Assembly: GCA_031552235.1 (NCBI GenBank)
Contig: JAVBMR010000006.1
Span: 35,131 to 99,130 of the forward strand
Direction of reading: 5' to 3'
Source: WRDF01 sp031552235
Lineage (GTDB): Bacteria > Bacteroidota > Bacteroidia > Bacteroidales > Rikenellaceae
DNA: 64,000 nt
The translations under genes were made by a program, and so were the position numbers. The notes under the pieces were generated by a model. That model worked only from the letters and a program-made list of their open reading frames with translations. It had not been told where the DNA came from and did not search any database. Shown piece after piece: positions 34,744-43,400 of this stretch. Position 1 is the stretch's first letter. Each line of letters starts with the position of its first letter.

Positions 34744-36603
34744 ATGACCTGGAGCGAGTTGCTGACACCGTTTAACATGACGCTGGCCATACTCGCGCTT
34801 TCCGCCGTGTTCTTCATGAGCGGGAAAGTGCGTGCCGACCTGGTGGCCCTGTGTACGATGCTTATGCTTATGCTGCTGGGCATACTCGAACCCGAGGAAG
34901 CGCTGCTGGGTTTTTCCGACAAGGTCGTGATAATGATGGTGGGGCTGTTCATAGTCGGGGCCGGGATATTCCGCACGGGACTCGCCAAAATGATAAGCGG
35001 CCGCATACTGAAGCTCGCAGGGGAGAACGAAAGCCTCCTGTTCCTGCTCGTTATGTTGGTGACTGCCGGCATAGGCGCTTTCGTGAGCAATACCGGCACG
35101 GTGGCCGTGATGATGCCGATCGTGATAAGCATGGCCGCCACGGCCAACATAAACCCCCGGCGATACCTTATGCCGATGGCCTTCGCCGCCAGCATGGGGA
35201 TGTTCACGCTTATCAGTACCCCTCCGATACTTTTCGTGCAGAAAGAGATAGAGCGTTATGGCGCACCGTACGAACCTATGGGGTTCTTTACAGTTGCCCC
35301 CATAGGTTTCGTCTGCCTCACGATAGGCGTGGTGGTGCTTTTCTTCCTCAGCCGCCGCCTGCGTTCGAACAAAAAAGAGGAGGCGGCGCAAGAGAACCGC
35401 GGCCGGTCGCTCTCGGAACTCGTCGAGGAATATAAGATCTCGACCCAGCTTTATAAACTTGGCGTCCCGGCCAAATCGGCACTGGTCGGCAAAACCCTCG
35501 AAGAATCGAGGGTCGCCACCGAATATCTTGTCAGCATTGTCAAAATATCGCATACGCCCACGGGAAAGATAATCAAAACTCCCGTGGTCGAAGTGGCCGA
35601 ATCGACCTCGGTAATAAAAGCGGGCGACATACTATATTGCCGCGGAAGTCAGGAGAGCATAGACGCTTTCGTGGAGAGCATGTCGCTCACGAAGGAGAAG
35701 ATGGCCCGCCGCGAAGCGAGCGAATATTTCGGTGACTACGGCCTTGCCGAAGTGTACATACTCCCCACCTCGAAGCTGATAAACAACACCGTGCGCGAAA
35801 GCCGTTTCCGGGAAAAGTACAACGTCAGCGTGCTTGGCGTGAAGCAAAAGGGCAATTACAGCATAACCGAGGTCAAAGACGTCAAACTGCATGAGGGCGA
35901 TGCCCTCCTGGTGCAGGGGCCTTGGGAAGAGATAGCGGCAATGGCCGAAAAACAGTCGAATTTCGTCGTGGTGGGGCAGCCGGCGAAGGAGGCGGCGAAA
36001 GTTACGCTCGACGCCAAAGCCCCCATAGCCGCCGGGATAATGCTCCTGATGATAGCGGCGATGGTCCTCAAGGTCGTGCCGGACGTGGCTGCCGTGTTGG
36101 GCGCCGCCGTGCTTATGGTCATCACGGGCTGCCTGCGCAACATGGAGGAAGCCTACAACAGCATAAACTGGAGCAGTATAGTGCTTATAGGGTCGATGAT
36201 CCCGATGGCTACGGCTTTTGAGAAGACCGGCGTGACGGCCTTTATCGCCGACTGGCTGCTTCACGGGCTGGGCGATCCGGGGCCGCATATGTTGCTGGCG
36301 TTGATTTATTTATGCGCCTCGGTCATGACGATGTTCATGAGTAATTCGGCCACCGCCATGCTCTTCATCCCCATAGCCATGCAGGCCGCAATAGGCGTGG
36401 GCGCCAACCCGTACCCGTTCCTTTTCGCGGTGGCCGTATCGGCCAGCATGTGCTTCGCCTCGCCGTTTTCGACGCCGCCCAACGCGCTGGTAATGAGCGC
36501 AGGGAAGTATTCGTTCATGGACTACATAAAGGTCGGCCTGCCGCTGCAGATCGTGATGGGGATCGTCATGATATTCGTGATCCCGCTGCTGTTCCCGTTC
36601 TGA
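34744..36603 (+). CDS. SLC13/DASS-type anion transporter with two RCK-C domains
   Basis: 619 residues. N-terminal helices (about 10-200) and C-terminal helices (about 420-619) flank a soluble middle part (about 225-400) with two RCK-C (TrkA-C) like domains, each ending in KAGDILYCRG or HEGDALLVQG. The twin repeat motifs SNTGTVAVMMPI near 118 and SNSATAMLFIPI near 533 are the substrate/sodium SNT sites of the divalent anion:Na+ symporters. It likely imports sulfate or a dicarboxylate; which one cannot be told. It is monocistronic as far as can be seen. Confidence 0.85.
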   Translation: MTWSELLTPFNMTLAILALSAVFFMSGKVRADLVALCTMLMLMLLGILEPEEALLGFSDKVVIMMVGLFIVGAGIFRTGLAKMISGRILKLAGENESLLFLLVMLVTAGIGAFVSNTGTVAVMMPIVISMAATANINPRRYLMPMAFAASMGMFTLISTPPILFVQKEIERYGAPYEPMGFFTVAPIGFVCLTIGVVVLFFLSRRLRSNKKEEAAQENRGRSLSELVEEYKISTQLYKLGVPAKSALVGKTLEESRVATEYLVSIVKISHTPTGKIIKTPVVEVAESTSVIKAGDILYCRGSQESIDAFVESMSLTKEKMARREASEYFGDYGLAEVYILPTSKLINNTVRESRFREKYNVSVLGVKQKGNYSITEVKDVKLHEGDALLVQGPWEEIAAMAEKQSNFVVVGQPAKEAAKVTLDAKAPIAAGIMLLMIAAMVLKVVPDVAAVLGAAVLMVITGCLRNMEEAYNSINWSSIVLIGSMIPMATAFEKTGVTAFIADWLLHGLGDPGPHMLLALIYLCASVMTMFMSNSATAMLFIPIAMQAAIGVGANPYPFLFAVAVSASMCFASPFSTPPNALVMSAGKYSFMDYIKVGLPLQIVMGIVMIFVIPLLFPF

Positions 36604-36683
36604 TCCCGAGCGGCATAGTATTTGCAATATAGCTACGAAAGCAGTTATTTATAAACTTATTACTATCTAATAAAATTACCACT

Positions 36684-36845
36684 ATGGAAAACAAGAAAAA
36701 AACAGGCGGTTGCTGTTCATGTGAAGCCGATTTCGAGAAAAAGGTCAGAAATCTTGAAAAAGACGGCCAAAGGCCCACAAAAGTACAGCATGACAAAAAA
36801 CAGGGAGAACTTAATTCTGCCTTCAAAGGAGAAAAGAAGAAATAG
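36684..36845 (+). CDS. Small cysteine-containing, lysine-rich protein (53 aa)
   Basis: ATG 36684 to TAG 36845. The start is MENKKKTGGCCSCEADF, with three cysteines in GGCCSC, followed by a charged helix rich in Lys and Glu. It is flanked by a strong terminator, which supports it as a real unit. No signal peptide. The CCxC cluster could bind metal or a lipid/iron-sulfur partner; I recognise no family. Its existence rests on composition and on the terminator 25 bp after the stop. Confidence 0.55.
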   Translation: MENKKKTGGCCSCEADFEKKVRNLEKDGQRPTKVQHDKKQGELNSAFKGEKKK

Positions 36846-36869
36846 TTCAGCCGGAATCCGACGACAGGA

Positions 36870-36907
36870 AATCCCCGCAAGGCTTTCGAGGCCGCGGGGA
36901 TTTTTTG
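36870..36907 (+). terminator. Intrinsic terminator after the 53-aa gene
   Basis: AATCCCCGC / GCGGGGATT with an inner small stem (GGC/GCC) and six T. Confidence 0.85.
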
Positions 36908-36991
36908 CGGAGGAAGCGTGACTATTGAACGTTGAATTTTTGTACCTTTCGGGGACAAACTTTTTATTAATCTGTTAAAATTATTTTTATT

Positions 36992-37240
36992 ATGTTTTGG
37001 TTGTGGTATATTCTTATCGGTGCGGTGGCCGGATGGCTTGCCGGGTTGATCGTTAAAGGTTCCGGTTCGGGCCTGCTGCTCAATATCGTCATCGGGATAA
37101 TCGGCGGCGTACTCGGCGGATGGCTTTTCGGCCTTATGGGAATTGCAAGCACCGGTATGTGGGGCAGCCTTATCACGTCGATCGTAGGTGCGATAGTCCT
37201 TCTGCTGATCGTGGGCCTCTTCACGCGGAAGAAAGCATAA
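36992..37240 (+). CDS. GlsB/YeaQ/YmgE-family small membrane protein
   Basis: 82 residues with three hydrophobic segments rich in Gly (IGAVAGWLAGLIVKGSGSG, IVIGIIGGVLGGWLFGLMG, LITSIVGAIVLLLIVGLF). This is the transglycosylase-associated-protein family, inner-membrane proteins induced in general stress in several bacteria; their biochemical role is unsettled. The C-terminus is RKKA. It lies just before the complex repeat region and has a palindromic terminator. Confidence 0.9.
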   Translation: MFWLWYILIGAVAGWLAGLIVKGSGSGLLLNIVIGIIGGVLGGWLFGLMGIASTGMWGSLITSIVGAIVLLLIVGLFTRKKA

Positions 37241-37270
37241 GGAAGCCGCACGCTTTCTTAAAAACGGAAC

Positions 37271-37303
37271 GAACCGGGGATATCCCCGGTTCTTCTTCTT
37301 TTT
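37271..37303 (+). terminator. Palindromic terminator after the GlsB-like gene
   Basis: GAACCGGGGAT/ATCCCCGGTTC, an 11-bp perfect palindrome at 37271-37292, followed by TTCTTCTTTTT. The same palindrome recurs at 37797-37818 with its immediate flanks inverted. Confidence 0.8.
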
Positions 37304-37360
37304 GGAATTATTCCATTCGGCGTTGTGAAGCGACCCCGCCTCCGCTCATCCGCAACGGGC
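37299..37360 (+). repeat. 62-bp direct repeat, left copy
   Basis: Identical, base for base, to 37825-37886 (begins TTTTTGGAATTATTCCATTC, ends CATCCGCAACGGGC). Its end (CTCATCCGCAAC) also forms the outer end of the family A copy lying between the two. Confidence 0.9.
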
Positions 37361-37790
37361 GCAGTTTCGCAGTACAGCGTTCCGGGTGTGGATCGACGTC
37401 CCCGCTCTATCGGAGTCGCCGAAGCGACCAGCCCGCCGCGTGGGGCGGCGACAGGCTGCCTGTGTCGCGAAGCGACACCAAGAGATTAATAATTACTTAT
37501 TTGGCAATTATGTACAAATTTACATCAATCCTTTTTAGCTTGTTACTTTCTTTTGCATTGCCCAAAAGAAAGTAATCAAAGAAAAGTCTATAAAATAAGT
37601 CTCACGTAAGACTCCTCCTTTTTAGCCTCGCTTCGCTCGTCTAACAGTCGTCGGACACCGTACGTCTCGACTTATTTTCATCTTGTCGAATACCCAATAT
37701 TTAGATTTATGTGCCGATTTTAGTTCGGTGTAAATTGTATATAGCCACCATTTATTTAAAGGTCAGGGGTGTTTTTTGCGGATAAGCGTT
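37340..37790 (-). repeat. Dispersed repeat family A, copy 2, interrupted by family C
   Basis: Read on the minus strand, it begins with AACGCTTATCCGC (37790-37778) and ACCTTTAAATAA, as in copy 1 at 7486-7518, then is broken by about 250 bp, and resumes at about 37507 with AAATAAGTAATTATTAATCT and the GC-rich core. The resumed part matches 7513-7690 closely. The hexamer AAATAA flanks the inserted material on both sides. The gap 37241-37973 contains only these repeats and the hairpins. Confidence 0.7.
37537..37690 (-). repeat. Dispersed repeat family C, copy 2
   Basis: Reverse complement of 20665-20805 with few differences. Contains the intact palindrome TTACTTTCTTTTG-CATTGCC-CAAAAGAAAGTAA at about 37542-37574. 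It sits inside family A copy 2. Confidence 0.75.
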
Positions 37791-37824
37791 AGAGAAGAAC
37801 CGGGGATATCCCCGGTTCGTTCCG

Positions 37825-37886
37825 TTTTTGGAATTATTCCATTCGGCGTTGTGAAGCGACCCCGCCTCCGCTCATCCGCAACGGGC
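37825..37886 (+). repeat. 62-bp direct repeat, right copy
   Basis: Identical to 37299-37360. It lies between the palindrome at 37797-37818 and the end of tamA, whose stop codon is at 37974. Confidence 0.9.
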
Positions 37887-37973
37887 CTCCGGCTTTACTT
37901 GAAAGCAGGGGAACAATCACCAACAGTTTTTTGCACCGTTACCAAAAAGGAACGGCACTAACCTCGTCCCTTT

Positions 37974-40439
37974 TTAGAACGGATACCCGATAGCCAGATG
38001 GAACGCATGTCCGTCGTCTTTGAATGACGGTATGTTGTAATATCCCTTTTTGCCGGTGTCGTAGGGGAGGTGCAGCCCGATACCCATATCGACACGGATT
38101 ATCAGGAATTGCAGGTCGTAACGGAGGCCGGCCCCCGTCCCCAAAGCTATGGCGTCGAAGAAGTTAGTTTCCCCGATTTTGCCGCCAGGCCGGGTTTCGT
38201 TCCCGTTCTCGTCCTTGTAATCCCTCAGGAGCCAGATGTTCCCGGCGTCGAGGAAAACCGCGCCTTTCAGTCCGGCCACTATGCCGAAGCGGAATTCCAT
38301 ATTGCCCTCGATCTTCATGTCGCCCATCTGGTCGAAGTAGCCGTTGTTGTCCGTCAGGTCGGGTACGAAGCTGCCCGGTCCGATGGAGCGTGCCGTGAAC
38401 GCGCGGATGCTGTTGGCGCCGCCTATGTAGAATTGCTCCGAATAGGGAAGCACGTCCATATTGCCGTAAGGGTATCCGATACCTCCGTCGAGCCTCATTG
38501 CCAGCGTGGTGGACCTGCCCAGTTTTTTGAAGTACCTGATCTCGGACGTTACCTTGGCGAACTGCGAGAACTCGCTGCCGAATAACATCCCGGGCTTTTC
38601 CTTGCCAGCCAGTGACCATAGGCCCGAGAGGATGTTGCCGGCCGAGGTCAGCGTGGACATCCATACTATCTGGTTCTCTTTTGCCTTGCCCACCGGCTTG
38701 TTCCACGTATATGTGTACGATGCCGAGGGAATGATCTGGTCGTCGAAACTTTGGGCTATCGCGCTGCCCTCAGGGACCATCTCCTTGAATTCCGCGCTCG
38801 TATTGAACGTATGGTTGTATGTGAATTTGAACAGACTCAGGTTGTGTTTCGATGTCCGCGAGGTCTGGAAATCGTAGGACATGTTGAAATCGAACGACGA
38901 CATCGAGAAAAACCCGGCCCTTCTGAGCATGCTGGCCCCGAGGTTGAAGGTCGTGTGCATGGGATACTTGTTCCGCCGGATGAATTGGGGTGCGATAAGC
39001 CTCGGGAATGCCAGCGACGTGGTAATACCGGCCTCATAGGAGTTCATCGAGAGCGAATTCTCAGAGTTGTTGCCGGTCTGCCACTCATAGGCCCCGTCGA
39101 GGCTAACGGAGAACACCTCGCCGCCATGGAACAGGTTGTTGTGCTTGACCGAGAACGCGGCGCCAGGGCCTATGAAACTGCTCGACTTGTACGAGAAATC
39201 CGTTTCGAGTTCGGCCTCCAGAGGTTGGTCGAACGTGGCGGTTATTTTCATATCCAGTTTGTCGCCCTGCCTGAGCGAGTCGAGCGGTGTGACCTCCATG
39301 TTGACCGAGCGGAATATCCCGAGTTTGGTAAGGTTGGTCAGCGTGGTGTTTATGTCGCTCAGGCGGGCCGGTTGGCCGGGTTGGACCGTGAGCGCGCGAG
39401 CGAGGAGCTTGGTACGTATCCTGGCCGGTTTCTGGTAGCGTATTTTTATGCCGTTATAGCTGGTCGTGTCGAAGCTGCTGAACCGCTCGGACCTGCTCCG
39501 GAGGGCTGTAGTGTCTGATCCGCCGGGCCTGCCTCTGAAGGCAGTTGTGTCTGAACGGCTCACACCCCTGGAACCCGTCGTGTCGGGACGGTTGGGACGG
39601 TTGCCTGACTGCGGGCCTGAGTACTGCGAATCGTAGAGCGAAACGGACACCCCCCCGATTTTGTATGGCTGGAGCGCGGCTGACGGGATGCCTTTCGCGA
39701 GCGTCATGCGCAGGTCCACTTCGTGCTTTTGGGCAACGGTGTCGGCAAGGTATTCGATAAATTCCGGACGGAAATAGTAGTAGCTTTGTTCGCGAAGGCG
39801 GTTCGTGATGCGTACACGTTCCAGCATGAGGGAGTCCACGTTATACTGCACCCCCATTTTCACGTTCGACGACGCTTGCAGTTTCCTTATGGCCTGCGCC
39901 GCCGACCCTTCGTCCCCGGGGAATTCGACGTGGCTGTAGAACCATGGCTCGGCGACCTCCACGCTATAATTGACGCGCGATTTTTTAGGGTTCTTCTGCG
40001 TGATCACCTCATATCCCGCACGCGAATCGAAATACCCATGGTTGTCCAGAATGTCTTCCACCAGCCTCACGCGCAGTTCGGGTTTTACCTCGGACATCAA
40101 CACGGGCTGTTTGGCCAGGGTGCGGTAGAGCCAGCTTTCGATACCGCCCTTTTTATCCGTGTAGAAGTAGTTCCATGCCCACAGCCCTATCGGCAGCGGC
40201 GTGCGCACATAAGGGCTGTACAGCGGGTTGTTCGGCTTCACGGAAAGGGGCTCTTTCACGGCCGTTTCCACGCTTCCGTGTACCTCTTCGCCAGTCACGG
40301 ACTCGATATGTATCTTCTTCACCCCTGTATACAGGATGTCGTTCTCGCCGAGGCGTTTCGTGGTCGAGCACGCGACCAGTGCCAGCGCGAACGCCACGAC
40401 ACCCGTTGTGCGTGTATATATGTTCATCTTTCCGTTCAT
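37974..40439 (-). CDS. tamA: TamA/BamA-family outer-membrane protein (lipoprotein form)
   Basis: 821 residues. A lipobox-like LVAC (Cys24) is followed by STTKRLGENDILYTGVKKI, typical of the Bacteroidota TamA lipoproteins; POTRA domains occupy about 35-440 and the 16-strand barrel about 440-821 (ending in Phe, GYPF). The barrel contains the GGANSIRAFTARSIGPGSF block, the VRGF-like motif of Omp85 proteins. With TamB it helps move phospholipids or insert proteins into the outer membrane. An unusual insert of DTT-containing repeats lies at 286-326 inside the last POTRA part. The start overlaps the tamB stop (ATGA). Confidence 0.88.
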   Translation of the reverse strand: MNGKMNIYTRTTGVVAFALALVACSTTKRLGENDILYTGVKKIHIESVTGEEVHGSVETAVKEPLSVKPNNPLYSPYVRTPLPIGLWAWNYFYTDKKGGIESWLYRTLAKQPVLMSEVKPELRVRLVEDILDNHGYFDSRAGYEVITQKNPKKSRVNYSVEVAEPWFYSHVEFPGDEGSAAQAIRKLQASSNVKMGVQYNVDSLMLERVRITNRLREQSYYYFRPEFIEYLADTVAQKHEVDLRMTLAKGIPSAALQPYKIGGVSVSLYDSQYSGPQSGNRPNRPDTTGSRGVSRSDTTAFRGRPGGSDTTALRSRSERFSSFDTTSYNGIKIRYQKPARIRTKLLARALTVQPGQPARLSDINTTLTNLTKLGIFRSVNMEVTPLDSLRQGDKLDMKITATFDQPLEAELETDFSYKSSSFIGPGAAFSVKHNNLFHGGEVFSVSLDGAYEWQTGNNSENSLSMNSYEAGITTSLAFPRLIAPQFIRRNKYPMHTTFNLGASMLRRAGFFSMSSFDFNMSYDFQTSRTSKHNLSLFKFTYNHTFNTSAEFKEMVPEGSAIAQSFDDQIIPSASYTYTWNKPVGKAKENQIVWMSTLTSAGNILSGLWSLAGKEKPGMLFGSEFSQFAKVTSEIRYFKKLGRSTTLAMRLDGGIGYPYGNMDVLPYSEQFYIGGANSIRAFTARSIGPGSFVPDLTDNNGYFDQMGDMKIEGNMEFRFGIVAGLKGAVFLDAGNIWLLRDYKDENGNETRPGGKIGETNFFDAIALGTGAGLRYDLQFLIIRVDMGIGLHLPYDTGKKGYYNIPSFKDDGHAFHLAIGYPF

Positions 40440-43400
40440 CGTTTAGGCCCTTGGTTCCCTTTGTCTTCCGGGATGTTCGCTTCCTTGCCGGCGGTGGTTG
40501 CTACGGGAGTACCAGAAGGAGTGCCGGATGCGGTGTTGCCGTCCCCGGCGGGCATGGGTACGTCCTGGTTTTGTTCTTTGGCCGGGTCGATGCCCTGCTC
40601 CTGTTCTTTCAGCCTTATTTCCCGCTGTAACTCACGCGCCTTCTGCCTTTCGAGCCTGATGGCCGGGTCGGGGACGAGGCGGAACAGCTCGCGCAGTTTG
40701 TTCATCTTCTTGCGGATTACTAATCCCACGCCCGTTTCCACCACTTCGCCTTCCAGAATGCTCTCCTGCGTGTTGTAGCGGTAGCCTTTTATGAAAATGT
40801 TGTCGCGTTTCGTGATGCGGTATTCGATCTCGACGTCGTCGACGAAGTTTTCCTCGGTGCTGTTAATGTTCTTGTCGTTGCTCACCGTGCCGCCTATCGA
40901 GATCTTGAACCTGTCGTCGAACAGGCTCTTCGAAACACTGTAGGAATAGTCGGTGTGGGTGGCGCCCTGGTCGTCGACCGTGTCCATCCCGACTGAAAGT
41001 TCCACCCCTTTCAGGTTGTTGCGTGCCCACCGGCTCAGCTCGTTCGAAATGAAATCGCCTATCTGCTGGTTTACGTCGAAGCCACTGCCTTCGGATACGA
41101 AAGCGTCGGATTGGTATGTGTTCGTGATAAGCATGTACAGCGCTTTCTGCGAACGTTCCTCGGCGGACAGGCTTTGCAGTTCGCTATGTATATCTCCGTC
41201 CCGTGGGGCGCGCAGGTCGAACGTAAGCTCCATGTTTTCGAGGGTGTTGCGCACGTTTATCACTATGTCGAAATTCACGGTCCGGGACACGCCGTTCGCA
41301 TCGGTTATCTTTATCGAGGTAGCCTCCGTGGCTGTGATCCTGAACGAGGGGTTGGCCATCTCCCCGATCCATTCCACGTAGCTTCCGTCGTCGATGCTGA
41401 ATTCTTTCGCGCCCACCACAGGAACGGCGTACACGACCTTGCCGCCAGACAGGTTGTAGCGCCCTGTAAGCCGCGTGTCGCCCTGGCTGTTCATTATGTA
41501 GGCCAGCGCTCCGTCGCCGGCAAGCTCAATACGGCTGCTACCGTTCTCCATGAGATTTACCGTGGCCCTCACGTTGTCCTGCATATCGACGTTCACCAGC
41601 ATGTCGATACTGCTCGGCCGCCTCAGCGGTACGGAATCGGCCAGTGCCCAGTCCTCCTCGTTGGCGAACGACACGAACGACACGATATCCTGCTTGGCCT
41701 CCTTGACTTCGAGCGGCGAGTCGCGCATGGAATAATAGACGTTCGTCCTGCTGAGCAGGTTGATGTTGCCGCGTACCGACAGGGCGTCCAGCAGTCCCCG
41801 CAGCCTGACGTTGATGTCGAACGCCACCACTCCGTATACCTGCGATCCGCTGCTGCGCGGCGAATTTACGGCTTCGAAGTTCGAGGCGGACAAGTTGAGA
41901 TTTGTCCTTATGGCCGAAAAATCACTGACGTCTACGCTGCCGTCCAGCGCCAGTTTCCGGTTATTCGGAGCTATAAGCCCGAACCCGTTGAAGTTGACGC
42001 GGCTGTTGCTTATCGTGATCTTGTCGTTCGATATTTTGTACGTCGTGCCTATCATCGGAATGGCGAGGCGGGAGTTAGTGAATGCCAGCCCTCCGTTCAT
42101 GACCGGCTTTTCGATCGTGCCGGTAAGGTCGAGGTTCCCGTTGGCCGTCCCCGAAAGCCTGGCCATATCCACAGGCAGGAACGCGCCGACCAACCCGAGG
42201 TCCAGCCCTGGGATGGCTACTTTTATGTCCAGCGCGCCGGTGTCCCAGATGTCGTAAGTGCCGCGTACCGTCATCGCGGTCTTAGAGTTGGCCCCCAGTA
42301 GCAGGTCGAGCGACCACTGCTTGTTCTCGTTGATGTTCGCTATTGCGCCGAAAGAGATATTTCCCACCTTCTGGCCGTCATACTTCAGGTTGTTCAGCGC
42401 GAACGACAGGTCGCCTTTGAAGATGTTCTCCGACAGCCCTATCGATCCGTTGCCGGCCAATATGCCTTCGAGCGGAGGTGCGGCTGGGAACAGCCTGAGG
42501 GCGCTGCCTATATCCATGCCCGACATGTCGAGCTTTACCGAGCCGTGGGGCATATCGTCCCTGGCGAGCGAGGTTATACGGAAGAACTGCTTGCCGTTCT
42601 TGCCTTCGAGGCGCAGGTCGGCCTCCATCCGCTTGTCGAAATGGTAGGTAAAGTAGTTGCCTTCGTTCGCCGTCCATTCCTGGTATCCGAATATGGAGTT
42701 GAGGGGCGTCATCGAGGCGCGCACGGCCGAGTCGAGCAGTTCGGCGGTTATCCCGAAACGGAAACCGGTGTTGTCGGAGCGGTCGCGTTGGATCATGTTT
42801 ACGGTCGCCGTATTGCCCGCCACAGTGCCTCCCGCGGCGATGAATGCCATTTGGTCGATGTTCCCGGGCCTGTTGCGCACACGGACGCCGTAAGACAGTT
42901 TCTCTTTGCGCTGCCCGACCCATACGTTGAGGGTGTCGAGGGTCAGGCCGCCCGTGCGCAGGCCGTTGACCACCACCCCTGCCGCTATGGGCGTCCCGGG
43001 GCCGTTGCCTGCAGAGAGCGTTATTTTGCTGAAATCCATGCCGGTCGAGTAGAAATAATCCCTCAAAGGGTTCTTGCGCTTTGCCGAGAAGTCGAGCTTG
43101 AACGCCGGCATGGCCTGCTGTATCGGGAGGATGTCGATATTGAGCGAATCTATCTGGCGGACAAGTATCTCGGCAGCGGCGGTCATGCCGTTCACGAGGC
43201 TTGTGATCGATTCGGACGAGGTGAAGTCCATCCGCAGGTCGCCCGAGGCAAGCCCGGCTGTGACCGAACTGCGGTTGGCTGAGGCCTTCAATGTCGTCAG
43301 CCCGAATTTCTCCGTGCGCGTGCCGTGGGTTATCGCTACCGAATCCAGTGCGATGCTGGCTTTATACGCGCTGTCGGCCATTTGCGCCGAGGCTTCGGCT

